DNA of 64,000 nucleotides from an uncultured Desulfobacteraceae bacterium (GTDB lineage: Bacteria > Desulfobacterota > Desulfobacteria > Desulfobacterales > Desulfatirhabdiaceae). Below the pieces are notes generated by a model that did not search any database, had not been told where the DNA came from, and saw nothing but the letters and a program-made list of their open reading frames with translations. The translations under genes were made by a program, and so were the position numbers. Of the stretch, positions 28,212 to 38,423 are shown piece by piece. Positions within the stretch are counted from its first letter, which is position 1. Each line of letters opens with the position of its first letter. The stretch is taken from the NCBI GenBank assembly GCA_903953895.1, contig CAJBLH010000279.1, positions 1 to 64,000 on the forward strand, given 5' to 3'.

Positions 28212-28800
28212 AACGGGTCTCCATAGCTCTTTTAAGTGTAATCTGATCGATGTATTTCAAGTCTCCACCGATGGGTACACCGGAGGCGATGCGGGTGACC
28301 TTGATCGGAAATTTCTCCAGTAGGCCCAGAAGATAAGATGCCGTAGCTTCGCCTTCTACATGCGTGCCTGTAGCCAGAATGACTTCCTGAATCTTGCCTT
28401 CACCAATTCTTGCAACCAATTCCTTGATGCGGATGGCGTTGGGTCCGATGCCATCCATGGGAGACAGGGCGCCTTGCAGAATATGGTATCGTCCATTATA
28501 AGCACCTGATTTTTCTATAGATACCATATCAGCAGGCTGTTCGACTACGCAGAGCAGCCGCTCATCCCGGGAGGGATTGCTGCAGATGTTGCAATGTTCG
28601 GCTTCACTGAGTGAAAAGCAGATGGCGCACAGCCTGACTTTGTCCTTCAGCTCTCCGATGCTTCGCGCCAGTTGTTCCGCATCGCTGCGGGAAGAGCCAA
28701 GGATATACATGGCCAGACGTTCCGCGGTTTTTTCACCGATACCCGGAAGCTTGCTGAGCTGGCGAATGACCTGTCGAATGGATGTGGGATAATGGTTCAT
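28201..28800 (-). CDS. recR: Recombination protein RecR
   Basis: 199 residues, standard length. Helix-hairpin-helix (LSKLPGIGEKTAERLA), a four-Cys zinc motif (CAICFSLSEAEHCNIC) and a Toprim domain (LLCVVEQPADMVSIEKSGAY) in the usual order, with LKYIDQITLKRAMETR at the C-terminus. It works with RecF/RecO to load RecA at gaps. Part of the widely conserved dnaX-ybaB-recR group, 5 nt after ybaB. Confidence 0.97.
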   Translation of the reverse strand: MNHYPTSIRQVIRQLSKLPGIGEKTAERLAMYILGSSRSDAEQLARSIGELKDKVRLCAICFSLSEAEHCNICSNPSRDERLLCVVEQPADMVSIEKSGAYNGRYHILQGALSPMDGIGPNAIRIKELVARIGEGKIQEVILATGTHVEGEATASYLLGLLEKFPIKVTRIASGVPIGGDLKYIDQITLKRAMETRYAL

Positions 28801-28805
28801 GGTCG

Positions 28806-29129
28806 TTACATCAATCCCGGGATATTCAAGCCACCGGTGAGTTTGCTCATTTCAGCGGAAACCATTTCCTGAGATTTGGTAAGTGCATCATTGACCGCCG
28901 CCAGAATCAGATCCTGAAGCATATCCACATCCTCCGGATCCACCACTTCTTTTTCGATCTGAATGGAGATGATCTGTTGTTTGCCGTTGGCTACAACTTT
29001 GATCATTCCGCCGCCGGAAGACGTTTCAATCGTTTTTTCAGAAAGTTCTTCCTGAAGCTTCACCATTTTGGCCTGAAGCTTCTGTGCCTGTTTCATCATA
29101 TTTCCCATATTTCCCATATTTTTCATCAC
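28806..29129 (-). CDS. ybaB: YbaB/EbfC nucleoid-associated protein
   Basis: 107 residues. Met-rich N-terminus ([20 protein letters not shown]), a coiled helix, then [20 protein letters not shown] and a C-terminal helix, as in YbaB/EbfC DNA-binding dimers. The ATG overlaps the dnaX stop by 4 nt, and recR follows after 5 nt, so the three are coupled. Confidence 0.95.
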   Translation of the reverse strand: MMKNMGNMGNMMKQAQKLQAKMVKLQEELSEKTIETSSGGGMIKVVANGKQQIISIQIEKEVVDPEDVDMLQDLILAAVNDALTKSQEMVSAEMSKLTGGLNIPGLM

Positions 29130-30832
29130 GAGGGTTTCTCCTTCTCTAACTTGATATCGACAACGGTACCGCCGAAAATCTCGATGACATCGGCAACGAG
29201 GGGGTGATTCAATGCTTCCTGTTTCAGATACTGGGTCTGGTTAGCCCTCACCTGATTTTCCGGAAGCGGTTCTTTTTCAGCCTGAACGATCAGTTGTATC
29301 GGTTTTTCAAATAATTGGTTGACGACCGATTTCAGCAGGGCTTCATTTTTACGGATTCGGTCTATATTGTACCCATCTCCGGAAACATGAATCTCGAGGG
29401 TGTGATTCTCTGTTTTCTTCAATGTGGATTTCGATAACACAGGCACAAGAGATCGAGATGTCTCCGATACTTTATCGACAATTCGTTTCAAGGCGGCATC
29501 CAGCGATGCCTCAGATTCCAGCAACTCGAAGCGAAGCGGTAGTTCCGGGCTTTTTTCGATGGCATGCGACGGTACGGCGGCTTGTGATTCGAGCATCGGT
29601 TGCGGCTGGAACCGTTCGGGTTCGGAAGCGATGTCTATTTCCGGAACCAAATACGGGCGCTGAACTTCGACAAGATGGGGGGGATGATGGATTTCTTTTC
29701 GCAGATTATCTATCTTTGCGATGAGCTCATCGATGGGAAGCGCGGGCCGGGTCTGAATGATTCTGAAAAAAACCAGCTCCAGAGCAATCCTGGGAAGGCC
29801 GGCATATCGGATCGAGGCTTCCTCTGAAAAGAGCATGTCAAAAATATGGTTGAGGAAGGATACTGAAACCGATTTTACGATCTGCTGCATTCGGTCGATT
29901 TCATGGCGCGGAACATCCACGAGTTTCTGAGCATTTTTGCTGATTTTGACAACAAGCAGATTGCGGAAATGCTCGACAAGCGTGTTGTATAGGCGTTTTA
30001 AGTCTATACCATTTTCATAACCGGCTCCCAGAAGATCCAGGACTTCCACGATGTCCCCGTTTAAAACCGCCTGAGAAAAATCGAAGATATATTGTCTGTC
30101 GATAACGCCAAGAAGGCTGATGACCACATCGTGGGTGACGGCGCCCTCGGAAAAGGAAAGTATCTGATCGAGAAGACTCAAGGCATCCCGCATGCTGCCG
30201 TCGGCTTCCTGAGAAATAACGAGCAGGCTTTCCGGAGGAATATTCACCGCTTCTTTCAGGCAAAGTGCTTGAAGATGCAAAAAAATCGACTGGGTGTCTA
30301 TCCGGCGAAGGTCGTGTCGCTGGCATCTGGAAAGAATTGTCAGGGGAATTTTTTGCGGCTCTGTGGTTGCAAACATGAACAACACATGGGCAGGAGGCTC
30401 TTCAAGTGTTTTAAGCAGGGCATTGAAGGCTGCAGCCGTCAGCATGTGGACTTCATCGATGATGTAGATTTTATACCGGCTGTGGGAAGGCATATACCGG
30501 ACGTTGTCTCTGAGGTCGCGAACCTGATCCACGCTGTTGTTGGATGCTCCGTCGATTTCAAAGACATCGACCGCCTGACCCGAAGTGATCTCGATGCACG
30601 AACGACAGACATTGCAGGGGGAAACAGTTGGACCTTGTCGACAGTTCAGTGCTTTTGCCAGAATGCGTGCGATGGTGGTCTTGCCGGTTCCTCTGGGACC
30701 CGTAAACAAAATGGCATGAGCCACCCGCCCGGAGGTGATGGCATGGCTCAGAGTTTGCGTGACATGATCTTGTTTGACGACATCCGCAAAGGTCTGAGGT
30801 CGATATTTACGGGCAAGAACCAAATAAGACAT
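29126..30832 (-). CDS. dnaX: DNA polymerase III subunit gamma/tau
   Basis: 568 residues. The N-terminal clamp-loader AAA+ module is clear: [19 protein letters not shown], Walker [14 protein letters not shown] (about 45-57), a four-Cys zinc module ([16 protein letters not shown]), Walker B IIDEVHML and the SRC sensor ([12 protein letters not shown]). Domain III and a variable C-terminal tau region (from about 360) follow. It loads the sliding clamp and ties polymerase to helicase. First gene of dnaX-ybaB-recR-ykgJ. Confidence 0.96.
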   Translation of the reverse strand: MSYLVLARKYRPQTFADVVKQDHVTQTLSHAITSGRVAHAILFTGPRGTGKTTIARILAKALNCRQGPTVSPCNVCRSCIEITSGQAVDVFEIDGASNNSVDQVRDLRDNVRYMPSHSRYKIYIIDEVHMLTAAAFNALLKTLEEPPAHVLFMFATTEPQKIPLTILSRCQRHDLRRIDTQSIFLHLQALCLKEAVNIPPESLLVISQEADGSMRDALSLLDQILSFSEGAVTHDVVISLLGVIDRQYIFDFSQAVLNGDIVEVLDLLGAGYENGIDLKRLYNTLVEHFRNLLVVKISKNAQKLVDVPRHEIDRMQQIVKSVSVSFLNHIFDMLFSEEASIRYAGLPRIALELVFFRIIQTRPALPIDELIAKIDNLRKEIHHPPHLVEVQRPYLVPEIDIASEPERFQPQPMLESQAAVPSHAIEKSPELPLRFELLESEASLDAALKRIVDKVSETSRSLVPVLSKSTLKKTENHTLEIHVSGDGYNIDRIRKNEALLKSVVNQLFEKPIQLIVQAEKEPLPENQVRANQTQYLKQEALNHPLVADVIEIFGGTVVDIKLEKEKPS

Positions 30833-30916
30833 AATGCTTTCCTGGGAAAGTCAACGGAGGGTCGTCAGAGCGCGCATTCACGCCATAAAAATCGGGGCTG
30901 GAATTGGATATGAAAC

Positions 30917-31009
30917 TGGCGGAGAGAGAGGGATTTGAACCCTCGGCGCCGCTATTAACAGCGCACACGATTTCCAGTCGTGCTCCTTCAGCCGCTCGGA
31001 CATCTCTCC
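30917..31009 (-). tRNA. tRNA-Ser (GGA)
   Basis: On the minus strand a 93-nt class II tRNA with a 7-bp acceptor stem (GGAGAGA/TCTCTCC), anticodon loop CTGGAAA giving GGA, a long variable arm, T-loop GGTTCAAATCC and an encoded CCA end. It lies just upstream of dnaX on the same strand. Confidence 0.95.
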
Positions 31010-31048
31010 AGAATCAAACAGGGGGATCATCTTTCAGTCCCAAATCTT

Positions 31049-31142
31049 TGGCGGAGAGGGTGGGATTTGAACCCACGATCCCGTTTTTAGACAGGATACC
31101 GCTTTTCGAGAGCGGGGCCATCAGCCGCTCGGCCACCTCTCC
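31049..31142 (-). tRNA. tRNA-Ser (CGA)
   Basis: On the minus strand a 94-nt class II tRNA: acceptor GGAGAGG/CCTCTCC, anticodon loop CTCGAAA giving CGA, long variable arm, GGTTCAAATCC T-loop and encoded CCA. It precedes tRNA-Ser(GGA) by 39 nt and is probably co-transcribed with it. Confidence 0.95.
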
Positions 31143-31390
31143 ATCACCCTCTGACTTAAGACAATCTTAGATATACTTTTTAAGATTACCTGTCAATGAT
31201 CTTATTCTGTTTTTTGCATTCGGACTTGAATAACCGCCGAGTTTATAGTATTTCTTCCCGGCGATTCATATGAGAATCATCGAGATCCGTTTTATTCATT
31301 TCTGGCTGTTCGGGTTATAGACTGGAGATCGTCGTTGTTTCCGATTATACCCTGCCGCCCATTCACCTGTGTACATAAGGATATTGTCTG

Positions 31391-32728
31391 ATGGCCAAAA
31401 TTGTTCCATTCAAGGGAATCGTTTATAACCCCGAAAGGGTCGAGAATCTGGCAAGTGTTGTCACCCCTCCCTATGATGTGATAACGCCTGATGAGCAGCT
31501 TGCCTTTTATGAACGCCATCCCTGGAATATCATTCGACTGATCCTGGGAAAAACGTTGGAAAGGGATTCTTCCCAAGACAATCGGCATACCCGTTCAGCG
31601 GGTTTTTTCAATTCCTGGCTGTCCGATGGTGTTCTGATTCAGGACTCTTATCCGGCATTTTATCTGACGTCCATCGATTTTTCGCTTCAATCCCGGAAGA
31701 TTACGCGATGGGGCCTGATTTCGCAGGTTGCCCTCGAGCCTTTTGAGAAAGGTGTGGTGCTGCCACACGAAAAGACGTTCTCACGGGTGAAGTCGGAAAG
31801 GCTGGAACTGATGAAATCCTGTCATACCAATTACAGCCCGATATTCTCCCTGTATTCAGACGCTGAGCAAATGGTTGTGAATATGCTCCGGCGGTCGAGT
31901 GCTGAAAATACGCCGGACATGCAATTCATTGATACTTACGGACACCGCCATCAGTTGTGGCGGGTAACGGATGCGGCCCTTCATCGAAAAATTTCCGATT
32001 TTATGACCGACAAGTCTCTTTTTATTGCCGATGGCCACCATCGGTATGAAACCGCCCTGAATTACCGGCAGTGGGTAGCGGCGCAGACCCCTGGGTTTTC
32101 TCCGGAGCATCCGGCCAATTTTATCATGATGTATTTATGCGGCATGGAAGATCCGGGGATGGTGATTCTGCCGGCGCACCGCATGGTGAAAGCGATATCT
32201 CATGAAAAAATAGACCGTTTCATCACCGCTGCAGAGGCGTATTTTGATATCACCCGGTGTCCAATGGAAACCGATGCCACTTCCGATGCAGCCGTCGAGA
32301 AATGGAACAACATGTTAAATTCCGGAATTGCCCGTACCCGGATCGGCGTTGTGATCAAAAATCACCCGCAGGGATATCTGCTTGGCCTGAAAGCCGGTGT
32401 CATGCAGCGAATGTACGGGAAGGAAATGTCGGATCGGATGCTGGAACTGGATGTGACGGTCTTGACCCGGCTGATCCTGATGGATATCCTGGGTCTGAAT
32501 CACAGCCAACTGGACGATGAATCCATCATGCGCTATTCAAGCAAGACAGATGTCGCCCTTGACGCTGTTTGTTCCGGGCAATGTGATGCCGCCTTTCTTT
32601 TGAATCCCACCCGGATCGATCAGGTCAAGCGGATTGCCGAGGCCGGGGAAATCATGCCCAGAAAATCCACATATTTCTATCCAAAGGTGGTTACGGGACA
32701 GGTGCTAAACCGGTTGACCGACGGTTGA
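31391..32728 (+). CDS. DUF1015 family protein
   Basis: 445 residues with AAGGA 8 nt before the ATG. The family pattern is plain: IVPFKGIVYNPERV at the N-terminus, VTPPYDVITPDEQ, an LPHEKTFSRVKSERLELMK block near 125-143 and LFIADGHHRYETALNYRQW near 215-233. DUF1015 proteins are cytoplasmic, conserved in many anaerobes and of unknown biochemical function (sometimes next to serine or phosphoserine genes). Nothing in the sequence adds a function here. Convergent with the methyltransferase gene. Confidence 0.88.
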   Translation: MAKIVPFKGIVYNPERVENLASVVTPPYDVITPDEQLAFYERHPWNIIRLILGKTLERDSSQDNRHTRSAGFFNSWLSDGVLIQDSYPAFYLTSIDFSLQSRKITRWGLISQVALEPFEKGVVLPHEKTFSRVKSERLELMKSCHTNYSPIFSLYSDAEQMVVNMLRRSSAENTPDMQFIDTYGHRHQLWRVTDAALHRKISDFMTDKSLFIADGHHRYETALNYRQWVAAQTPGFSPEHPANFIMMYLCGMEDPGMVILPAHRMVKAISHEKIDRFITAAEAYFDITRCPMETDATSDAAVEKWNNMLNSGIARTRIGVVIKNHPQGYLLGLKAGVMQRMYGKEMSDRMLELDVTVLTRLILMDILGLNHSQLDDESIMRYSSKTDVALDAVCSGQCDAAFLLNPTRIDQVKRIAEAGEIMPRKSTYFYPKVVTGQVLNRLTDG

Positions 32729-32740
32729 AAAAAAAGGCTT

Positions 32741-33469
32741 TCAGGGGGCAAACATGGCCTGAACCCTGTCGGTATATGAGCCGTTCGGCTGAAATATCAC
32801 CAGCGGCTCGATCATTGCAGCGCCTGGACGCCCTGCCTTGATGCCGGATACCAGAACGAGGCGGGCCGGGTCATGGATATTGGCGTGTATCGTCTGAATG
32901 CATTTGGGTTCAATTCCGGCGGATCGCAGCGTTGTCAGTAAATCCGTGATCCGTTCCGCAGGGTAAATGATTGCGAATCGACCGCCGATGCCCAGCAGCC
33001 TGGCGGCGGTATCGGTCACATCTTGAAGGGTGACCAGAATTTCATGCCGGGCGATCGCCCGCTGAGAGTGGAGATTGACCCTGCCGGATCGGTCTTTTCT
33101 ATAAGGCGGATTGCTGATCACCATATCTACGGGCCCAGATACAGCCGCACTTGAAAGTAATCTCATATCTTGGCGGATAATGGTGATGCGGTCTGTAAGT
33201 CCATTGACTTCAATGTTCCGGGCTGCCAGCGCCGCCAGCTCCGGCTGTACTTCAATTCCTGAAAGGATTGCCTCCGGATGCCGGTATCCCAGAATCAAGG
33301 GAATGATGCCGCATCCGGTACCCAGATCCACGATACGGTCTTTTGCCTTCGGGGCTGAAAATGCAGATAGCAGCACCGCATCGATGGAAAACCGATATCC
33401 ATCCCGGTGCTGAAAGACCTTTATCCTGCCGTTGAAAAACGTATCTTCAGTTTGGGCAAACTGCATCAT
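32741..33469 (-). CDS. tRNA1(Val) (adenine-37 N6)-methyltransferase-like protein
   Basis: 242 residues. SAM-binding motif I VDLGTGCGIIPLIL (about 47-60) and the N6-adenine methyltransferase motif NPPYRK (about 123-128). Layout matches the TrmN6/YfiC group, where the N-terminus contains DTFFNGRIKVFQHRDGYRFSIDAVLL. It probably methylates A37 of a tRNA; other nucleic-acid or small-molecule targets remain possible. Lies 16 nt downstream of the phosphatase gene on the same strand. Confidence 0.85.
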   Translation of the reverse strand: MMQFAQTEDTFFNGRIKVFQHRDGYRFSIDAVLLSAFSAPKAKDRIVDLGTGCGIIPLILGYRHPEAILSGIEVQPELAALAARNIEVNGLTDRITIIRQDMRLLSSAAVSGPVDMVISNPPYRKDRSGRVNLHSQRAIARHEILVTLQDVTDTAARLLGIGGRFAIIYPAERITDLLTTLRSAGIEPKCIQTIHANIHDPARLVLVSGIKAGRPGAAMIEPLVIFQPNGSYTDRVQAMFAP

Positions 33470-33485
33470 GCCGGTCAGATTGTTT

Positions 33486-35444
33486 TCATCCGATCCGGGG
33501 AGTTTTCGGATGCGGACGGCCTGTGAAAGTCAGCGACAAAACGGTGATGTCATCGCTCTGCGCGACCGTTCCGACGAATTCGCGGACCGACAGGAGGATG
33601 TTCTCGACAATTTCCTGGGCGCAGTCGCTTTTTTCTGTTTGTAATGTTCGGATGAGCCGATCGTTGGAATAGAGTTTATTTTCATGGTCCATGGCTTCTG
33701 TGACCCCGTCTGTATACAATATCAGGCTGTCGCCGGGTTTCATGATGGTTACTTGTGTGCTGTAAACCGCATCTTCCATGACCCCCAGCATGATCTCGGG
33801 GGTGACATTCAGCCATCTGGGCTTGCTGCCTGAAGACTCAATGATCAGCGGCGGATTATGCCCGGCATTGGCATATGCCAGCTCTCCTGTCATAAAATTC
33901 AGGATACCGCAGAACACCGTGCAGAACATCATGGTGTCATTATCCACGCATAGTTCCTGGTTGGTCCGCTCCAGAATGCTTGAAGGTGGGATATTCTCGC
34001 TGGCAATCCCCTTCATGAGGGTTTTGCTGACAGCCATAAAGAGGGCTGCCGGAACCCCTTTGCCCGAGACATCGCCAATGGAGAAAAATAGATGCCTGTC
34101 ATCAAGCAGGAAAAAGTCATATAGATCCCCGCCGACCTCCTTGGCTGGAATCAGAGTGGCATAGATATCAAATTCCTGTTTTTCTGGAAACGGCGGAAAG
34201 TGTTTGGGTAAAAAACTCATCTGAATGGTATGGGCAATCCGAAGTTCGCTTTCGATCCGCTCCTTGATGGCGGTGGTTTCCTTCAGATCGATAATGTATT
34301 CTTTCAGGGCTGAACGCATATTTTCAAACGATGTGGTCAGGTCCGCGATTTCATCGTTGGATTTGCTGACAGGAAGTTCAACATCCAGGTTTCCTTTAGC
34401 AATTTCAAGGGTCTTATCGGCAAGTGTGCTGATGGGTCGAGTCATTTTGCCGGATATCGAAATGATTACCAGAAACAGAAGGGTAAAACCGATCACGCCG
34501 ATCAAAACCAGTTTCAAAATCAAAGTATGGAGATCTGCCAAAAGCTCATCTTCCGGTACCACAATGCCCAGAGACCAGCCGGACGATTGCAGGGGTGCGT
34601 AATACATTCTGGAAACTTTTCCGGTGAGATTGCGATTCAGCGGAACAAATCCTTCTTTTCCAAGAATCATGTTCCTGCCGATATTGCGAAGTGCTGAATC
34701 GCCTGTGGCTTCAGCAATACTGAAAACACTTTCATTCATGATCAGGTTTTTATTCGGATGCGATACAAAAACGCCGGATTGCGAAATTAAAAAGGCATAA
34801 CCGGATCGGTATATGCTGATCCGGGAAACAATTTCCTCCAGCCAGCTCAGGGAAAGGTCTGCCGTTACCACTCCGCTGAATATCTTCTCATCATGGACTT
34901 TGCGATAAAATGGAATGGAAAAAGTGGTCATCACAATATTGCCGCCGCCGGTATCGAAATATGGATCGCTCCAAACAGGTCTGCCCAGTTCTTTGGGCAT
35001 CAGGTACCAGTCCCAGAAACAATAATTGAAAGCTGTTTCCTCGCCAGTACTTCGTAGCGCGCCATTATCCCGATATATATAAGGGCCGTAATAGCGAATA
35101 TCCGGGTCAAAGAAAAAAGGCTCGAAGGCAACCATTGTTCCGTAAATTTCCGGATTGGTATGCAAAACATTTTCAATTGACTGCAGCAGGGTATTGCGGG
35201 TGTATAACTGATTTTCAAGGGATGCAGCCAGAAATCGCGGAACTTTTTCGATTCCAAGAAGGGTATTTTCGATTTTATGAACCGTCGCCAAGGTCAAATA
35301 GCGGGTATTTTCTTCTACGGTTTTGAGGACGGTTTGTCGGGATAATGCGTAGTTATAATAAAAAACGGCAATAAAAACGCCGGCTGTGCCCAGAAGGGTC
35401 AGGGAGGCAATCTTGAATGCCAGACTTTTTTTAAAGGGAATCAT
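33486..35444 (-). CDS. Membrane SpoIIE-type protein phosphatase with sensor and HAMP domains
   Basis: About 652 residues. The start is uncertain: Met codons at 35489, 35468, 35459 and 35444 are possible and none has a strong ribosome site; 35444 gives the least overlap with the upstream gene and precedes the first membrane helix. Order: TM1, a periplasmic Cache-like domain (about 40-310), TM2, HAMP (about 330-390), coiled linker, PP2C/SpoIIE domain (about 420-640) with EVGGDLYDFFLL and FSIGDVSGKGVPAALFMA metal-binding motifs and YTDGVTEA. It would dephosphorylate an anti-sigma-factor antagonist in response to an extracytoplasmic ligand. It overlaps the substrate-binding-protein gene upstream. 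Confidence 0.85.
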   Translation of the reverse strand: MIPFKKSLAFKIASLTLLGTAGVFIAVFYYNYALSRQTVLKTVEENTRYLTLATVHKIENTLLGIEKVPRFLAASLENQLYTRNTLLQSIENVLHTNPEIYGTMVAFEPFFFDPDIRYYGPYIYRDNGALRSTGEETAFNYCFWDWYLMPKELGRPVWSDPYFDTGGGNIVMTTFSIPFYRKVHDEKIFSGVVTADLSLSWLEEIVSRISIYRSGYAFLISQSGVFVSHPNKNLIMNESVFSIAEATGDSALRNIGRNMILGKEGFVPLNRNLTGKVSRMYYAPLQSSGWSLGIVVPEDELLADLHTLILKLVLIGVIGFTLLFLVIISISGKMTRPISTLADKTLEIAKGNLDVELPVSKSNDEIADLTTSFENMRSALKEYIIDLKETTAIKERIESELRIAHTIQMSFLPKHFPPFPEKQEFDIYATLIPAKEVGGDLYDFFLLDDRHLFFSIGDVSGKGVPAALFMAVSKTLMKGIASENIPPSSILERTNQELCVDNDTMMFCTVFCGILNFMTGELAYANAGHNPPLIIESSGSKPRWLNVTPEIMLGVMEDAVYSTQVTIMKPGDSLILYTDGVTEAMDHENKLYSNDRLIRTLQTEKSDCAQEIVENILLSVREFVGTVAQSDDITVLSLTFTGRPHPKTPRIG

Positions 35445-36462
35445 CCAGGCAGGGAGCATAGAATTCATTGAAATTCGGAATATTATCAATCATTCCGCCG
35501 GCTTTGACTTCCTGGGCGACCGTCTGATAGTCATCTTTGGAAAGGATGCCCATCGAATCGCTGCTACCGTTTATCAGGGAAATATCCCGGATGCGATCCA
35601 GCATCCACTGCTGATGTACCCGGTTGGTGCCGATGTGGGCCTCCTGAACATAGATCATCACAATGTCGATGGCCTCATTCGGATGATCGAATGCGTACCG
35701 CCAGCCTTCAAGGGAGGCATCAACAAAATTGCGACAGGTGCGATCATTTTTATTGAGCATCTCACGCATGCAATACACGCCGTCTTCCGGAAAATTCAGA
35801 CCATATTGATCGAAAAAGAAAGTGGTAAGTTCATCGGCATTTACTCCGGAATTCAGCAATGTATGATATTCATTGTACCACATGGCGCAGGCGGCATCCA
35901 CTCCGCCCTGTAAAAATAAATTAATCGTATAGGTTTGGGGAACGGTGGTAACCTGAATCTGGTGCAATCGGAAAAATGCCTGAGGTTGAATCTGAAAATC
36001 CGACCAGAGGCTTATGCGCTTTCCGTTCAGGTCTTTTGGAGAGAAAATATGGCTCGATTTTCTGGCTACCAGGATAAAGCCGGATTTTTGTCCGATCTGC
36101 GCCACATTGACCAGATCAACTCCTTTGGAACGCAGCATAATCGCATCGGAGAGAAACAATGTCGTGAAATCGGTCTTCCGGCGTATCAGCATGTCTGCCG
36201 GTGGGCTGTCCGGCCCGCCGGGGAGCATGCGAAGATCAATTCCCCGCTTCTGATAAAAACCCTTTTGGACAGCAACGTAATAGCCGGCAAACTGGGCCTG
36301 GTGAGTCCACTGTGGTAAAAAAGTGACGGTCTGCAAATCTTCGCAAAAAGCGGGGAAGCGAAGAATGCAGACAAGCAGAAATCCTGCTTTCAAGATCGAT
36401 ATGAACATGAAGCTTTTCAACACTAATCTCCATCGGCCGTGGTGGACTGTGATCGGTTTCAA
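35431..36462 (-). CDS. NMT1/THI5-like substrate-binding protein
   Basis: 343 residues with a long signal peptide (hydrophobic core about 14-40, ending near AFCED). The NMT1 fold is indicated by VTFLPQWTHQAQFAGYYVAV and KGFYQKRGIDLRMLPGG near the start, then FTTLFLSDAIML and GKRISLW. This family binds thiamine-pyrimidine precursors, nitrate, taurine or similar molecules. There is no ABC permease or ATPase beside it; instead the stop overlaps the phosphatase gene, which suggests the protein delivers its ligand to the sensor domain of that phosphatase rather than to a transporter. Confidence 0.8.
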   Translation of the reverse strand: MKPITVHHGRWRLVLKSFMFISILKAGFLLVCILRFPAFCEDLQTVTFLPQWTHQAQFAGYYVAVQKGFYQKRGIDLRMLPGGPDSPPADMLIRRKTDFTTLFLSDAIMLRSKGVDLVNVAQIGQKSGFILVARKSSHIFSPKDLNGKRISLWSDFQIQPQAFFRLHQIQVTTVPQTYTINLFLQGGVDAACAMWYNEYHTLLNSGVNADELTTFFFDQYGLNFPEDGVYCMREMLNKNDRTCRNFVDASLEGWRYAFDHPNEAIDIVMIYVQEAHIGTNRVHQQWMLDRIRDISLINGSSDSMGILSKDDYQTVAQEVKAGGMIDNIPNFNEFYAPCLDDSL

Positions 36463-36516
36463 TCGGAGTTTTTAGGACACTCCCTCCCAACCCTCGCCCA
36501 TAATACTTTCTGATCA

Positions 36517-38202
36517 CTATACAAAATTTTCGCGGATTCTTGAAGTGTTTTTCGGTCGTTTCTTTCGGTTTTCGCCATGAGGCGCTTCTCTTTCCACGCT
36601 CAATTTTTTTCCGCAGAACTTGTAACCACTGATAGCTTGATACACCTCGTCCACATAATGATTTTCAATCTGAAACCGCGACCTGTCCGGGCTGATATCG
36701 ATATTTCCCAGCCTGATGAAACGGTTTCGCGTACTTTGATTGATCAGTCCGATGATCTGAGGCGGCAACACGTGATCATTCTTGCCGATATTGACAACTA
36801 GATAAGTAAAACCGGTTTTACTTAATTCCTTGCCGCCGTTTTTTGTCATCGATAATTGTTTTTTGGGTAATTCCCGGGGAATCACCGTCAGATCCGGCGT
36901 ATTCTTGTAATAATTCAGAAACCGGTTGAATTCCAGAGATACGAAATGTTTCAACAGCGCCTCTCTGTCCAAATCCGCCAGTTTCTCTTCTATTACAGAT
37001 AGATATGGCGAAATCTGATCACTGTCAATGGCGACGGTCTTTACCCGATCGATCAGGTGTATCAACTGCTGCTCGCAGATATCTTTTCCCAGCGGCACGT
37101 TCGCAGCGGATATTTTCCGCTTGACGGTCTTTTCAATGCTCTGGATTTTATATTTTTCTTTCATGTTGATAATGGCAAGAGAGATGCCTGTCTTTCCGGC
37201 CCTGCCGGTCCGTCCGCTTCTGTGAGTGTAGATTTCCAGGTCATCAGGCAGGTCATAATGAATGACGTGGGTCAGATCGTTCACATCCAAACCCCGTGCC
37301 GCAATATCCGTAGCGATCAGGAGCTGAACATTGCCTGCCCGAAATTTGTGCATGACAAATTCCCGTTGCGACTGCGACATGTCCCCGTGAAGCGCTTCGG
37401 CATTATATCCATCTTTGATCATTCTGTCGGCGATTTCCTGCGTGCCGATACGGGTTCTGCAAAAAATGATGCCGTAGATTCCCGGATAATAATCCACCAC
37501 CCGCTTTAAAGTTTCGTACTTGTCCTTTGCATGCACCATGAAATACTGGTGTTCCACATTGGCAGTTCCCGAATTCTTGGGGCCGACGGAAATCTCGATC
37601 GGGTTTTGCATGTATTTTGCCGCAATTTTGGCAACCTCGGACGGCATGGTTGCGGAGAACAGAAGGGTTTGACGCTCTTTGGGGGCTGTTGCCAAAATGG
37701 CGTCGAGTTCTTCCTTGAATCCCATATTCAACATGATATCCGCTTCATCGAGTATCAGATGCCGGATGGAGCTGATATCTGCGACTTTTCGATTGATCAG
37801 GTCCAGAAGACGTCCGGGGGTGGCGACAATAATCTGTGATCCCTTTCGAACGGAGTGCATCTGCTCCAATATCCCCGTTCCACCATAAACCGCAGTGACT
37901 GAAATCTTAGGAAGAAACCGCGCGAATCGTTCCATGTCGTTGGCGATCTGCAGGCAGAGTTCTCGGGTCGGGCAAAGAATGAGCGCCTGAACCTTTCTGG
38001 ATGAAACGTTCGTTCGCTCCAGAATTGGCAGCCCGTATGCCGCGGTTTTTCCGGTTCCGGTCTGTGCGAGTCCCACAATGTCTCTGATGTCGGTCAGAAT
38101 TTGCGGAATGACTTTTTCCTGAATCGGCGTCGGAACATCAAAGCCCAGATTGCCGATGGCTTTTATGATAGGGTCGGACAGTCCCAGTGTGCTGAAATTC
38201 AA
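36517..38202 (-). CDS. DEAD-box RNA helicase (DeaD/CsdA-like)
   Basis: 561 residues. All core motifs are present: Q motif (GFDVPTPIQEKVIP), motif I AQTGTGKTAAYGLP, PTRELCLQ, DEAD variant DEADIML, SATM, and HRSGRTGRAGKTG. A C-terminal DbpA-like RNA-binding domain (about 460-535, with VNIGKNDHVLPPQIIGLIN) and a basic tail follow, as in DeaD/CsdA. It unwinds structured RNA, typically in ribosome assembly and cold response. It is transcribed alone; the upstream gap (38203-38423) shows nothing definite. Confidence 0.92.
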   Translation of the reverse strand: MNFSTLGLSDPIIKAIGNLGFDVPTPIQEKVIPQILTDIRDIVGLAQTGTGKTAAYGLPILERTNVSSRKVQALILCPTRELCLQIANDMERFARFLPKISVTAVYGGTGILEQMHSVRKGSQIIVATPGRLLDLINRKVADISSIRHLILDEADIMLNMGFKEELDAILATAPKERQTLLFSATMPSEVAKIAAKYMQNPIEISVGPKNSGTANVEHQYFMVHAKDKYETLKRVVDYYPGIYGIIFCRTRIGTQEIADRMIKDGYNAEALHGDMSQSQREFVMHKFRAGNVQLLIATDIAARGLDVNDLTHVIHYDLPDDLEIYTHRSGRTGRAGKTGISLAIINMKEKYKIQSIEKTVKRKISAANVPLGKDICEQQLIHLIDRVKTVAIDSDQISPYLSVIEEKLADLDREALLKHFVSLEFNRFLNYYKNTPDLTVIPRELPKKQLSMTKNGGKELSKTGFTYLVVNIGKNDHVLPPQIIGLINQSTRNRFIRLGNIDISPDRSRFQIENHYVDEVYQAISGYKFCGKKLSVEREAPHGENRKKRPKNTSRIRENFV

Positions 38203-38423
38203 ATGTGATTCCTCTATCTGTATTTTTAGTGTTATTCGTGGTAATATTGGCTAAAAGATGACTTGCCGAATAAGAATTTTCTTCTGGAATACGGGGCAGG
38301 ATTTTCCATTTTGCAGTCTCTAAAATTTTATTCAATCTAATTCATTTCATGTTAATTGGCAACACTTAATCCGTGTTTCGGATAGACATGTGAACCGCTG
38401 GAGAATATCGAAAGCGATTTCTT

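Noticed and set aside
30092-30913. 273-codon plus-strand open frame opposite dnaX
   Set aside because: Antisense of the conserved AAA+ region of dnaX; His- and Phe-rich composition.
30904-31170. 88-codon plus-strand open frame over the tRNA genes
   Set aside because: It reads through two tRNA-Ser genes in antisense; the GFEPS/GFEPT peptides are the usual artefact of tRNA T-arms.
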